Of a DNA stretch of 37,419 nt, positions 14,532-22,488 are shown piece by piece. The position numbers and the translations under genes were made by a program. The stretch spans positions 16,387 through 53,805 of the forward strand of contig NZ_JAPNLM010000039.1 in the NCBI RefSeq assembly GCF_026627255.1, given 5' to 3'. Position 1 is the stretch's first letter. Every line of letters starts with the position of its first letter. The notes beneath the pieces are model-generated. The model ran no database searches. It had not been told where the DNA came from and was given only the letters and a program-made list of their open reading frames with translations. Source of the DNA: Streptomyces antarcticus (lineage in GTDB: Bacteria > Actinomycetota > Actinomycetes > Streptomycetales > Streptomycetaceae).

Positions 14532-15415
14532 CGGAAACCGTGATCGAGGCGGAGGGTCTCGGACTGCGCCACGGGCGTCGGGGCGCCTGGGCGCTGCGCG
14601 ACGTCTCCCTACGGCTGCCCGAGGGCCGGGTCTGCGCCCTCGTCGGGCCCAACGGGGCGGGGAAGTCCAGTCTGCTGACGCTCGCGGCCGGACTGGCTCG
14701 CCCGACGGAGGGCGTCATCCGCGCCGCGTCGCGCGAGACGCTGGCGTACGTGGCGCAGGACAAGCCCCTCTACCCGCAGCTCACCGTGGGCGAGACCCTG
14801 CGCATGGGCCACGAGCTCAACCCGGGCCGCTGGAACGCGGAGACGGCGCGGCGGATCGTCGAGGGCGGTGCGCTCGACCCGGACGCCCGGGTCCGCTCGC
14901 TCTCCGGCGGCCAGCGCACCCGCCTCGCGCTGGCCCTGGCCCTCGGCAAACGCCCCGGTCTGCTCCTGCTGGACGAGCCCATGGCCGATCTGGACCCGCT
15001 CGCCCGGCACCAGCTCATGGGGGTGCTGATGGCCGACGCCGCCGAGAACGGCACGTCCGTGGTGATGTCCTCGCACATCCTCACCGAGCTGGAGGGCGCC
15101 TGCGACCACCTGCTCCTCCTCGACGGTGGCCGGCTCCGCGTCTTCGGCCCCGTCGAGGAGGTCGTCGCGGCGCACCGCCTGCTCACCGGCCCGGCCGCCG
15201 CCTCCGGCGGACTCGCCGCGCACACCGTCGTCGAGACCCGGATCACGGGGCGGCAGCTCATCGCGCTCGTACGGCCGCGGGGCCCCGTGGACACCCGGAC
15301 CTGGCAGACGGCCGAACCGTCCCTGGAGGAACTCCTGCTCGCCCACCTGCGTTCCCCCGGCGCTCCGGTGTTCGCCCCCGTCGCCTCCCACACGGCCCAG
15401 GGAGTACGGGCATGA
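14528..15415 (+). CDS. ABC transporter ATP-binding protein of the YtrA operon
   Basis: A 295-residue ATPase with Walker A GPNGAGKSS (residues 40-48), signature LSGGQ (Ser126), Walker B LLLLDEPMADLD and switch His in SSHILTEL. The approximately 100-residue C-terminal extension after the ATPase core (VVETRITGRQLIALVRPRGP and onward) is usual for the group exporting bacitracin-like compounds or acting in envelope stress. It is translationally coupled at both ends: its ATG overlaps the regulator stop and its TGA overlaps the permease ATG. It presumably works with the permease encoded next, under control of the YtrA-type regulator. Confidence 0.93.
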   Translation: MTETVIEAEGLGLRHGRRGAWALRDVSLRLPEGRVCALVGPNGAGKSSLLTLAAGLARPTEGVIRAASRETLAYVAQDKPLYPQLTVGETLRMGHELNPGRWNAETARRIVEGGALDPDARVRSLSGGQRTRLALALALGKRPGLLLLDEPMADLDPLARHQLMGVLMADAAENGTSVVMSSHILTELEGACDHLLLLDGGRLRVFGPVEEVVAAHRLLTGPAAASGGLAAHTVVETRITGRQLIALVRPRGPVDTRTWQTAEPSLEELLLAHLRSPGAPVFAPVASHTAQGVRA

Positions 15416-16344
15416 GCACGCTCGCCCTGAAGGGTCCCTCCTGGGTCGCGGTACGCCAGCACCGGCGCGTGCTGCGGGCGGTGGCCGGCGCCGTGACCGC
15501 CGGGCTCGTCGCCGTGGTCGTCCTGCGCCTGTGGGCCAACTCCCCGGACGCCACCGGCCGGTACGTCACCGGGCCGAACCACGGGTACGACCTGCTGCGG
15601 CTGTGCGTGCAGTACGCGGGCGCCGGCCTGCGGTTCCTGCCCCCGCTGGTCGGGGCGTTCGTGGCCGGGCCGATGCTGGCGCGCGAGATGGAGAGCGGCA
15701 CCTGGCGGCTCGCCCTGACCCAGTCGACCACCCCGAGGGCCTGGCTCGGCTCGAAGGTACTGGTGGCCGCCTCGGTCACGGTGCTCGGCTCGGCCGCGCT
15801 GGTCGGGGTCTACCGCCTCGGCTGGGCCAGGGTGTCCGGCACGTACTGGCTGTACTGGCACGACCAGGGACCGTACGAGGCCTCGGGCCCGGTGCTCGTC
15901 GCGTCCTGCCTGCTCGGCGTGGCCGTCGGCGCCCTCGTGGGGCAGCTGATACGGCGCACCCTCGCCGCCATGGCCGTCACCGGGCTGGTCACGGGCCTCG
16001 TACTCCTGGCGCTCGGTTCCGTTCGGTGGTCGTTCCTCGCCGTGGAGACCGCCTCCATGCCCCTCAGCGGCAGCACCGCTCAACTGCTGCCGCCCTCCGC
16101 CTACCTGACGGACGCGGGGGTCCTCACGACCACGGGCGAGCGGCTGCCCGAGTACACCTGCTTCGCGTGGGATCCCGAGGTGGGCGCGTGCAAGGCCGTC
16201 ACGAACGTCACCGCGCGGTACGCCGACTTCCATCCGCTCTCCCACTACTGGCCGACGCAGCTCCTGGAATCCGGCATCCTCCTGGCCCTGACGGCCGCCC
16301 TCCTCTGCGCGGCCTTCCGCCTCCTGCGCGCCCGGCGCGGCTGA
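15412..16344 (+). CDS. ABC-2 type permease of the YtrA operon
   Basis: A 310-residue membrane protein with about six segments: VAGAVTAGLVAVVVLRLWAN (TM1), LRFLPPLVGAFVAGPMLARE (TM2), VLVAASVTVLGSAALVGVYR (TM3), VLVASCLLGVAVGALVGQLI (TM4), LAAMAVTGLVTGLVLLALGS (TM5), and a C-terminal LLALTAALLCAAFRLLRARR (TM6). Between TM5 and TM6 is a large external loop of about 90 residues with two Cys (YTCFAWDPEVGACK) that could be disulfide-bonded. The motif REMESGTWRLALTQS after TM2 is conserved in these permeases. It is the last gene of the operon and is followed by short tandem repeats rather than a clear terminator. Confidence 0.9.
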   Translation: MSTLALKGPSWVAVRQHRRVLRAVAGAVTAGLVAVVVLRLWANSPDATGRYVTGPNHGYDLLRLCVQYAGAGLRFLPPLVGAFVAGPMLAREMESGTWRLALTQSTTPRAWLGSKVLVAASVTVLGSAALVGVYRLGWARVSGTYWLYWHDQGPYEASGPVLVASCLLGVAVGALVGQLIRRTLAAMAVTGLVTGLVLLALGSVRWSFLAVETASMPLSGSTAQLLPPSAYLTDAGVLTTTGERLPEYTCFAWDPEVGACKAVTNVTARYADFHPLSHYWPTQLLESGILLALTAALLCAAFRLLRARRG

Positions 16345-16376
16345 GCCCGGAAACCGGTCCGGAGGCGGAGTCCGAC

Positions 16377-16455
16377 CCGGGCCGCCCGGACCGGGCCGCC
16401 CGGACCCGATCCGATCCGCGAACCGATCCGATCCGATCCGATCGATGAACGATCG
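16377..16455. repeat. 14-bp tandem duplication and CGATC/GATCC pentanucleotide array
   Basis: GGGCCGCCCGGACC is present twice in tandem (about 16379-16406), directly followed by 5-bp CCGAT units (about 16405-16443, interrupted by GCGAA) ending in CGATCGATGAACGATCG. The whole lies between the YtrA operon and the alpha/beta hydrolase gene, in the probable promoter region of the latter. No gene is seen between 16345 and 16574. Confidence 0.75.
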
Positions 16456-16574
16456 AACCTCTGCTCCGATCAGCGACGAGAGCGGACCGAGATGAACACG
16501 CGTCGGTCCGAGCGATGATTTCCGGCGGGACCGACAGTCTCTCCTTCTGACCGTACGCATTCCGAGGAGACACC

Positions 16575-17459
16575 ATGACCGAGCTCGTGACCCACACGCT
16601 GGACGCCACCGGTGCCACGCTCCGCTATGACGTCCGCGGCGGCCTGCCGGACGGCGGGGCCGGCGGCCCCGCCCTGTTCCTCATCGGCTCGCCCATGGAC
16701 GCCAGTGGCTTCCTCACGCTGGCTTCGTACTTCACCGACCGGACCGTCGTCACCTACGACCCCCGCGGGACCGGCCGCAGCATCCGTACGGACGGCGCCT
16801 CCGAGTCGACGCCCGAGGAGCACGCCGACGACCTGCGGCGGGTCATCGAGGCACTCGGCTCCGGCCCCGTGGACGTGTTCGCCAGCAGCGGTGGCGCCGT
16901 GAACGCGCTCGACCTGGTGGCACGGCAGCCGGACCTCGTGCGCACCCTGGTCGCGCACGAGCCGCCGACGGCGCAGGTCCTGCCGGACCGTGAGGCGGCG
17001 CTGGAGGTCTGCGCGGACATCCATACGACGTACCAGCGCGACGGCATGGGCCCAGCGATGGCGAAGTTCATCGCCGTGGCCGGCCGGCAGGGTCCGTTCC
17101 CCGCCGACTGGGCGGACGAGCCCGCCCCCGACCCCGCCCTCTTCGGACTGCCGACCGAGGACGACGGTTCGCGCGACGACCCGCTGCTGGGCCAGAACAT
17201 GCGCGGCTGTACGGGATACCGGCCCGATTTCGCCGCCCTGCGCGCTGCCACGACACGTATCGTCGTGGCCGCCGGCAAAGAGTCCGAGGGCCAGTTCCCG
17301 GCTCGCGCCGCGGCCGCGATCGCCGACGGGCTGGGCACCGGACTGACCCTCTTCCCCAGCCACCACGGCGGCTTCCTCGGAGGAGAATTCGGGCAGCAGG
17401 GCGAGCCGGAGGCGTTCGCGCAGACCCTCCGTGAGGTACTGCGGCCCGCCGGCCACTGA
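16575..17459 (+). CDS. Alpha/beta hydrolase
   Basis: A 294-residue soluble hydrolase. LFLIGSPMDASGF replaces the usual HG oxyanion segment, DRTVVTYDPRGTGRS is the strand-turn typical of the superfamily, and the nucleophile elbow is FASSGGAV with Ser105 as the likely nucleophile (Sm-x-Ser-x-Sm, not the textbook GxSxG). The acid is probably in TRIVVAAGKESEGQ, and the catalytic His is in PSHHGGF near the C-terminus. Related Streptomyces proteins are annotated as generic hydrolases; the substrate is unknown. ATG 16575 follows GAGGAGA. The gene is intact and appears monocistronic, and ends facing the DUF5713 gene across a hairpin. Confidence 0.88.
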   Translation: MTELVTHTLDATGATLRYDVRGGLPDGGAGGPALFLIGSPMDASGFLTLASYFTDRTVVTYDPRGTGRSIRTDGASESTPEEHADDLRRVIEALGSGPVDVFASSGGAVNALDLVARQPDLVRTLVAHEPPTAQVLPDREAALEVCADIHTTYQRDGMGPAMAKFIAVAGRQGPFPADWADEPAPDPALFGLPTEDDGSRDDPLLGQNMRGCTGYRPDFAALRAATTRIVVAAGKESEGQFPARAAAAIADGLGTGLTLFPSHHGGFLGGEFGQQGEPEAFAQTLREVLRPAGH

Positions 17460-17543
17460 CACCCCCGTACGCAGCGCCGTCAGGCCCGCCGGAAACGGGC
17501 GGCGGCCGGCGGGGACACCACCGCACGCAGCGAGGCAAGCGGT

Positions 17544-17569
17544 GGCACGGGGGCAGGGCTCCCCGTGCC
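17544..17569. terminator. Bidirectional hairpin terminator between convergent genes
   Basis: GGCACGGGG (17544-17552) pairs perfectly with CCCCGTGCC (17561-17569) around an 8-base loop. It lies between the ends of the alpha/beta hydrolase (17459) and the leftward DUF5713 gene (17580), the right place to terminate both transcripts. Confidence 0.6.
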
Positions 17570-17579
17570 TCCGCGGCCG

Positions 17580-17933
17580 TCACCACTCGCGTCCGGCGAT
17601 CAGCTCCTCCACGTCCGCGTCCCCGAACCCGTAGGCCGACGCCACGAAGCCGAAGTCCTCCGCTATCTCTTCGCGCGCGACGGTCTCGATCTCGCTTCCC
17701 GCCGCCTCGAACTCCGCCTCCAGGTCGTTGAACGCCTCCGTCGCCACCTTGGTGAGCAGGTACAGCGCGGCCAGGTCCGAGGGCCTTCCGGCCTCGATCC
17801 GCTCGCACAGACCCAGCAGGACGGCGCGCCCCTTGTCGAGGACGCGATCCGGGTAGTACGCGTCCTCGTACAGCGCGCGCAGGAACACGTGCCCGTTGAC
17901 CTGCTGGTTCGTGATCGACACCGGTTTTCCCAT
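17580..17933 (-). CDS. DUF5713 family protein
   Basis: A 117-residue cytoplasmic, acidic, helical protein: ITNQQVNGHVFLRALYEDAY, YPDRVLDKGRAVLLGLCERI, LAALYLLTKVATEAFNDLEA and SEIETVAREEIAEDFGFVAS, ending DADVEELIAGREW. This text matches what I know of DUF5713, a family of small proteins of unknown function common in actinobacteria. ATG 17933 (MGKPVSIT) is chosen because the conserved part begins at ITNQQ. The GAAGGG before it lies unusually close to the ATG. The open frame upstream to 18011 looks non-coding. Confidence 0.75.
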   Translation of the reverse strand: MGKPVSITNQQVNGHVFLRALYEDAYYPDRVLDKGRAVLLGLCERIEAGRPSDLAALYLLTKVATEAFNDLEAEFEAAGSEIETVAREEIAEDFGFVASAYGFGDADVEELIAGREW

Positions 17934-18000
17934 CCCTTCGGAGAACTGACGCGCTGATCCTGCACCATGCGACTGACAACCCCGGTCCGAGGGGGAAACC

Positions 18001-18365
18001 ATGGTGCTCATGACGACCGAGACCGCCAGGACCTACGCCTCGCACTACGCCGACGTGCACCTGCTGCTCCGCGACGGCGAGCACCTGCTCATGGGCCGCC
18101 GACGCGACCAGTCCCAAGCGACCTGCGCTTCGTTCACGTCATGCACCACGTCTCCGTCTACGGAGGCCACGAGCGCATCGCGTTCTTCTTCGAGGTGGAC
18201 AGGTAGACGGGCGCCATCGGCGACCCCGAACCCGACAAGTGCGAGAGCTGGAGCTGGTACGAGGCCGGTTCCCTGCCCGAGCCGATGCCGGACTACCTGC
18301 GCGTCGCCCTGCGTCACATCGCCGCCGGCGTCCCGTACAGCGAGCACCGGTGGCCGGCCCACTGA
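18001..18365 (+). pseudogene. Nudix hydrolase gene with the Nudix box deleted
   Basis: The start MTTETARTYASHYADVHLLL and DGEHLLMGRRRD is normal for a Nudix hydrolase. The next recognisable text, in another frame, is DLRFVHVMHHVSVYGGHERI and AFFFEVDR, then a TAG where the family has Trp, then TGAIGDPEPDKCESWSWYEA and a normal C-terminus ending at TGA 18365. The segment in between, which holds the catalytic GX5EX7REUXEEXGU box, is missing entirely. Three lesions (deletion, frame change, nonsense) make the gene inactive. GAGGGGG precedes the ATG, so transcription and translation start signals are still present. Confidence 0.85.
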
Positions 18366-18414
18366 CCGAGGGACGCCGTGCTCTCCGTCGGTGGTCCCGA
18401 CGGCGGTGGCCTGT

Positions 18415-18711
18415 CGGGCGCGACGGCGTGAAGTTCGATGCCGTGCTGGGAGCGCACCATCCTCAGCATCGGGCAGCGCTCGTCGGCCGCCGTGAGGTCG
18501 TACGGCACGGCCGGGGCCTCCGAGGGCACCTCGAAGAAGCGGGCGTCGTTGTTTCGGGCTCGGACCCGTACCTCGACCCGGTCGAGGGCGATGCCGTCCA
18601 GGGCCGCTGTGCACAGCACCGTGTGCGTCAGGCATCAGGCATCAGGCAGGTGCTGATCACCGCGCAGAGCAGCTCCGGCGAGGAGGGTCCGAGCCCGAAG
18701 CCGCCGATGTC
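18415..18711 (-). pseudogene. OsmC-family gene disrupted by a 7-bp repeat expansion
   Basis: Leftward text: DIGGFGLGPSSPELLCAVIS then TCL, a frameshift with a TGA, then HTVLCTAALDGIALDRVEVR, FFEVPSEAPAVPYDLTA and ADERCPMLRMVRSQHGIELH. The SSPELL helix start, first Cys region and the second CP motif are those of OsmC/Ohr-type peroxide-related proteins. The frame is broken by three tandem copies of TGCCTGA (18628-18648) where one would restore the reading frame. About 15-20 residues before the CP motif also appear to be missing. The 5' end is not recognisable beyond 18711. Confidence 0.65.
18628..18648. repeat. Three tandem copies of the heptamer TCAGGCA
   Basis: TCAGGCA at 18628, 18635 and 18642 without gaps, lying inside the OsmC-like frame. 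Two extra copies add 14 bp and shift the frame, consistent with replication slippage as the inactivating event. Confidence 0.85.
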
Positions 18712-18922
18712 CGGGCTGGTGCGATCGTCACGGCCGGAACACTACGTCCAGCGAAGGCGGTGGGTAGCAATGCCCCATCGCTTGAGCGGAGTTGGCCGCG
18801 TGGAGGGGATACGCCGTCCGGCTCGGCGGGCGGCGGGTGCGCATCGCCCGTAGCGGTAGCCGTAGCCGAGTATCCGCCCCGCTCCCCGCGCGGCCTCTTC
18901 GCCGAGCGGGGTGGCCTGACCG

Positions 18923-19102
18923 TCAGTCGCCTCCGCCACCCCCGCAGGACGATCCGCTACCGCACCGGTGACCGCCGCCACCTCCGCGCGGCCGGCCCCG
19001 TGACGAGCCACGACCTCCGCCACCTCCGCCACCTCCGCCACCGAACATCGTCGCGAGGAACACCACGATGAGCGCGATCCCCATGATCATCAGGAACTCC
19101 AC
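18923..19102 (-). CDS. Small membrane peptide with glycine-rich tail (59 aa)
   Basis: GTG 19102 (VEFLMIMGIALIVVFLATMF) gives one transmembrane segment followed by a tail of glycine runs separated by Arg/Ser and two Cys (GSGSSCGGGGGD at the end). The tail is encoded in part by a 9-bp GGTGGCGGA tandem repeat. A G-rich site (GGGGGGTGGGG) lies just before the start. I recall similar one-TM, Gly/Cys-tailed peptides in streptomycetes annotated only as hypothetical. It may be an anchor or assembly partner at the membrane. An in-frame ATG lies three codons into the peptide. Alternatively the glycine run could be a chance product of the repeat. Confidence 0.5.
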   Translation of the reverse strand: MEFLMIMGIALIVVFLATMFGGGGGGGGGGRGSSRGRPRGGGGGHRCGSGSSCGGGGGD

Positions 19103-19649
19103 GTGCCCCACCCCCCTTGCTGTCGTGCAGGGGAGATGCCCCTCCGGGTAGGCCCCCCAAGCGCGCCTTGAGGAACTCCAGAGCTTCGGCCGGACGCGGG
19201 CCACCCGACCCCGCCGTTCGGGAGGGGACCCTCGGCGGGGCGAGGTGTGCGGCGGCGTCCGGTTCGGCTCGCGGCCCGTGACATGCGTCACGGCGCACCC
19301 GTCGGTCGGGCACGCCTCACGGGACTCACCAGCAGTCGACATTTCACCCTTTGCACCTTTTTGACACTGACATGCCTCATACCGCCGGGAACGGAATCAG
19401 TGACTTCCACTTCCCTCTTTCCAACGTGACTGTTGAGAGACGGTTCTAGCGACCTGTCAGGTTCCGCCGCGGTCGCCGCCCCGCACCCATGCACGACCTT
19501 CCGGCCGTTTCAAGCCCGGCCCGGAAGGTCCCGCGCGGCCCGGCCGACGGAACTTGCCAGGCCGCTGCCGCCCTTCTGAGAATGGCGGCTCCTCCGGCGC
19601 CCTCGCGGTCCGGCGCCGGGAGCTTCGGGATCACCGAGTGAGGTCACGC
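19103..19649. other. Long intergenic region and leader of the CAP-domain gene
   Basis: No coding frame is recognisable in these 547 bp. It contains an A+T-richer stretch with TTGACA at 19361-19366 (no good -10), a perfect palindrome ACCTG-T-CAGGT at 19452-19462, and several G+C-rich stem-forming stretches between about 19500 and 19630. The long, structured leader before the secreted CAP-domain protein invites comparison with riboswitches. I could not match it to the c-di-AMP (ydaO) consensus by eye. Confidence 0.35.
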
Positions 19650-20474
19650 ATGAAGAAGCACCGTAAGACAGCGCACCACCGGAAAATGGTCATAGCCGTC
19701 GGGGCCCTGACCGTCGTGGGTGTGCCCAGCGCCGCCATGGCCTGCCTGGACACACAGGACACCGGGCCGATACGGGCCACCGCGGCCCAGCGGGACACCA
19801 ACCCCTGGCAGGACAACCCCTTCGGCTCGCCCACCCCGCAGCCGCCCTCGGAAGCCCCGGCCCAGGACGGCGCCCCGGCAGACCCCGGCGCCGAGCCCGC
19901 GGCCCCGGCCGAGCCCGCTGCCCAGCCGGTCGCCGAACCGCCCGCGGCGCCCGCCGCCGAGCCCGCCCCGGCGGCGTCGCGGCCGGCCGAACCGGCACAG
20001 CCCGTGAAGCCCGTAAAGCCCGCGAAGCCCGCACAGCCCGCACAGCCCACGAAGCAGGCGACCAAGCCCGCCGCACCGAAGGACACCGGAGCGCCCTCCG
20101 GCGCCCAGGCCCAGGTGCTCGCGCTCGTCAACAAGGAGCGCGCGGCCGTCGGGTGTCCGGTGCTCACGCTCAACGCGAAGCTCACGAAGGCCGCGCAGGA
20201 CCACAGCACGGACATGGCCGCGAACAGCAACATGTCCCACACCGGCTCCGACGGTTCCGACCCGGGCCGGCGCATCACCCGGGCGGGATACGAGTGGAGG
20301 ACGTACGGCGAGAACGTCGCCTACGGCTACAGCACCCCCGAGAAGGTCATGGAGGGCTGGATGAACAGCCCCGGCCACAAGCGGAACATCCTCGACTGCT
20401 CCTACAAGGAGATCGGCATCGGCCTCGCGCAGCCGGGCCACTACTGGACGCAGGACTTCGGCGCCGCGCGCTGA
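19650..20474 (+). CDS. Secreted CAP (SCP/PR1)-domain protein
   Basis: A 274-residue exported protein. MKKHRKTAHHRKMVIAVGAL plus TVVGVPSAAMA is a basic-hydrophobic signal peptide. Residues of about 35-145 are a disordered Pro/Ala-rich linker with PVKPVKPAKPAQPAQP repeats, likely spanning the cell wall. The C-terminal CAP domain has AQVLALVNKERAAVGCPVLT, MSHTGSDGSDPGRRITRAGY, YGENVAYGYSTPEKVMEGWM and NSPGHKRNILDC, including the conserved His/Glu cavity residues. Two Cys (VGCPVL, ILDCSY) may be disulfide-bonded. CAP proteins occur widely as extracellular proteins of uncertain biochemical role. ATG 19650 is used; GTG 19638 would add four residues. It is followed by a strong terminator. Confidence 0.92.
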   Translation: MKKHRKTAHHRKMVIAVGALTVVGVPSAAMACLDTQDTGPIRATAAQRDTNPWQDNPFGSPTPQPPSEAPAQDGAPADPGAEPAAPAEPAAQPVAEPPAAPAAEPAPAASRPAEPAQPVKPVKPAKPAQPAQPTKQATKPAAPKDTGAPSGAQAQVLALVNKERAAVGCPVLTLNAKLTKAAQDHSTDMAANSNMSHTGSDGSDPGRRITRAGYEWRTYGENVAYGYSTPEKVMEGWMNSPGHKRNILDCSYKEIGIGLAQPGHYWTQDFGAAR

Positions 20475-20545
20475 CCCGCGGCGGCCGGGCGGGCGGTGGC
20501 GCCGCCTCGCCGCCGCCCGTCGGCAACCGCCGTCCAGTACGGCCG

Positions 20546-20580
20546 AGCCCCGCCAGAGCCCGACCCTCTCTGGCGGGGCT
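20546..20580 (+). terminator. Strong hairpin terminator after the CAP-domain gene
   Basis: A perfect 13-bp stem, AGCCCCGCCAGAG (20546-20558) with CTCTGGCGGGGCT (20568-20580) and a 9-base loop, 72 bp after the stop codon. This is the clearest rho-independent-type hairpin in the window, with only a minimal T tract. Confidence 0.8.
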
Positions 20581-20614
20581 TCCCGGCGCCCGCCCCTTCA
20601 GGGACCGGCTCCCC

Positions 20615-21040
20615 TTACACCTCGTCCTCGCCCGCGCGCCCGCCCGTGGGTCCCGCGTGCGCACGGGCCGTGTCCGCCCAGGCGTCCGTCTGCCGGGTCA
20701 GCCGTCGCGGCACCCCGCGTACAGCTGCCCAGATCGCCCTCCGGGATCCCCTCCCCATCGCCCCGTGCGCCGTCGTGGCCCGGGCGGTGACGGCCGCCAG
20801 CGTCCGCTGCCCGTCACCGGTGAGCACGAGCAGCGGTGACGTGCGGTGGTCCGGGTTGTCCCGCAGCTCCGCCAGGCCGTCGCGGACGAGGCCGGTGGCG
20901 ATGCGCCGCACGCCCTGAGGAGCGACTGCGAGGCGGCGCGCGGCGCGCGCCACGGGCAGGGGCGCCTCGCTGATCACGCTCATCAGCTGCCGGCGGGCCT
21001 GACGTCTGCCCTTCCGCGCCCGCCAGCGCCTCGCCCGAGC
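20615..21040 (-). pseudogene. MarR-family regulator remnant
   Basis: The winged-helix core is recognisable: ARRQLMSVISEAPLPVARAA, RRLAVAPQGVRRIATGLVRD and LAELRDNPDHRTSPLLVLTG (wing). The N-terminal dimerisation helix of about 35 residues is missing, since the upstream residues are Arg-rich junk. After RTLAAVTARATTAHGAMG the C-terminal dimerisation helices are replaced by unrelated sequence. An open frame begins at ATG 20983, but without dimer helices a working MarR protein is unlikely. Confidence 0.6.
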
Positions 21041-21064
21041 GCCGTAGCGCTCCAGGGAGACACC

Positions 21065-21121
21065 ATGACCACCGATGCGATCACCGGACTCCAGGCCGCG
21101 ACGGGCGCAGGACGAGGCTGA
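21065..21121 (+). pseudogene. 5' stub of a gene divergent from the MarR remnant (18 codons)
   Basis: ATG 21065 follows AGGGAG at a good distance and reads MTTDAITGLQAATGAGRG before a stop, running antisense into the end of the methyltransferase gene. It looks like the start of the gene once controlled by the divergent MarR regulator, cut after about 10 codons. It could instead be a chance ORF. Confidence 0.3.
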
Positions 21122-21827
21122 CGAACCCCCACGTGTCCCGGTAGACGCGCAGCCATTCGGTACGGCGGGCCGCCGCCGTCTCGCGTACTTGCGCGGCGTC
21201 CGGGTGCTCGGGGTGGTCCAGCGCCCAGGAGGCCAGCGAACCCCAGCACGCCCACTCGTAGTCGTCCAGTTCGCGGCGCGTGCTGACGTGCCCGTGCACG
21301 GGAGTCCACCCGTCGGCGACGACGCGGTCCACGGTGTTCGCCAGATCGGTGAAGTCCCCGAGCATCTCGACGGCTTCCCGTGACGGCTCGCGTTCCCAGA
21401 AGCCCTCGCCGATCATGACGCGTCCGCCCGGGGCCAGGTGCCTGCGCGCCGCCGCGAGGGTGGGCAGCAGGCCGCCGAAGGCATGCGTGGCTCCGACGCT
21501 GAGCACCAGGTCGAACGGTTGCGGGGAACGGAAGTCCGCGGCCTCCCGGTGGTGCAGTTCCAGACGGGCTCCGACACCCAGCCGGGTCGCGGCCTCGCGC
21601 GCCTGCCGGAGGTCCTCCTCGGATATGTCCACGCCCTCGGCCCGGACGCGCGGGTGCGCGGTCAGGGTCCGCAGGAGCCATTCGGCGCCGCCGCACCCGA
21701 GGTCGAGTACCCGTTCGTCGCCGCGTGGGACGCCGTGTTCCAGCAGTCGTCGTACCGAGTCGTCGTCGAGCGGGGCTTTGATCGGGTGGCCGGCATGGGC
21801 GAGTCTGGAGATCTGTTCACGGTTCAC
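21081..21827 (-). CDS. Class I SAM-dependent methyltransferase
   Basis: A 248-residue Rossmann-fold methyltransferase. Motif I is VLDLGCGGAEWLLRTL (about residues 41-56), the acidic end of beta-2 is AEGVDISEEDLRQAR, motif III/IV is FDLVLSVGATHAFGG, and post-motif text is LAPGGRVMIGEGFWEREPS. The C-terminal half (DDYEWACWGSLASWALDHPE, RTEWLRVYRDTWGFVSLVLR) is what I know from a Streptomyces family annotated only as class I methyltransferase. The substrate is unknown. GTG 21827 (VNREQISRLAHAGHP) is chosen because the conserved text begins there. The extreme 3' end overlaps the 21065 stub on the other strand. Confidence 0.88.
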   Translation of the reverse strand: MNREQISRLAHAGHPIKAPLDDDSVRRLLEHGVPRGDERVLDLGCGGAEWLLRTLTAHPRVRAEGVDISEEDLRQAREAATRLGVGARLELHHREAADFRSPQPFDLVLSVGATHAFGGLLPTLAAARRHLAPGGRVMIGEGFWEREPSREAVEMLGDFTDLANTVDRVVADGWTPVHGHVSTRRELDDYEWACWGSLASWALDHPEHPDAAQVRETAAARRTEWLRVYRDTWGFVSLVLRPSRPGVR

Positions 21828-21974
21828 CGGCGCAGCCTGACAGCGCCCCGTGGTCGCGCGCACGTCGTTATCCGCCGCGGGGGCGACCTGACGCCGCCGA
21901 TCTCACCGCCGTCACCGCCGTCACCGCCGGCCGGACGCGGCTGCGACCGCGCGACCCGACCTAGCATCGGTGCC

Positions 21975-22445
21975 ATGAACAGGACCGACCGCGCCAGCAG
22001 GGTGATCGCGGCACCACCGGAGACCGTCTACGGCGCCCTCCTCGACCGGGAGTCGCTGGAGGCCTGGCTGCCGCCGGACGGCATGCGCGGGCGCGTCGAG
22101 CGGTGGGATCCCCGGCCGGGGGGCGGGTTCCGGATGGTGCTCACCTACCTCGACTCCGCCGACAGCCCCGGAAAGACCTCCGGGGCGACGGACGTCGTGG
22201 ACGTGGGCTTCGCGGAACTGGTGGTACCGGAGCGCGTGGTGCAGCGGGCCGTGTTCGAGGCCGACGATCCGTCGTACGCGGGCACCATGACGATGACCTG
22301 GAGCCTCGCCGCCACCGGCGGCGGGACCGAGGTGACCGTCACGGCGACGGACGTGCCGCCCGGCATCGGCCAAGCGGACCACGAGGCGGGGATCGCCTCC
22401 TCGCTGGCCAACCTGGCGTCGTACGTGGAAGGGGCGGCCGGCTGA
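21975..22445 (+). CDS. SRPBCC (START/Bet v1-like, AHSA1-type) protein
   Basis: A 156-residue single-domain protein: ASRVIAAPPETVYGALLDRE, SLEAWLPPDGMRGRVERWDP, GGGFRMVLTYLDSADSPGKT, and the C-terminal helix HEAGIASSLANLASYVEG. This is the AHSA1/polyketide-cyclase-like helix-grip fold with a hydrophobic cavity. Such proteins bind lipids or small hydrophobic ligands or act as co-chaperone-like domains; a precise role cannot be given. ATG 21975. It is divergent from the methyltransferase and convergent with the ricin-type lectin. Intact and normal length. Confidence 0.88.
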   Translation: MNRTDRASRVIAAPPETVYGALLDRESLEAWLPPDGMRGRVERWDPRPGGGFRMVLTYLDSADSPGKTSGATDVVDVGFAELVVPERVVQRAVFEADDPSYAGTMTMTWSLAATGGGTEVTVTATDVPPGIGQADHEAGIASSLANLASYVEGAAG

Positions 22446-22488
22446 CCTTGAACCGGAGCGGCGGTTCGCGTCGCTCCCCGTTCTCCTC

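Noticed and set aside
14131..16344. A 737-codon frame fusing the YtrA operon into one protein
   Set aside because: Only its C-terminal part (the permease) is in the real frame. The regulator and ATPase are encoded in other frames with ATGA overlaps.
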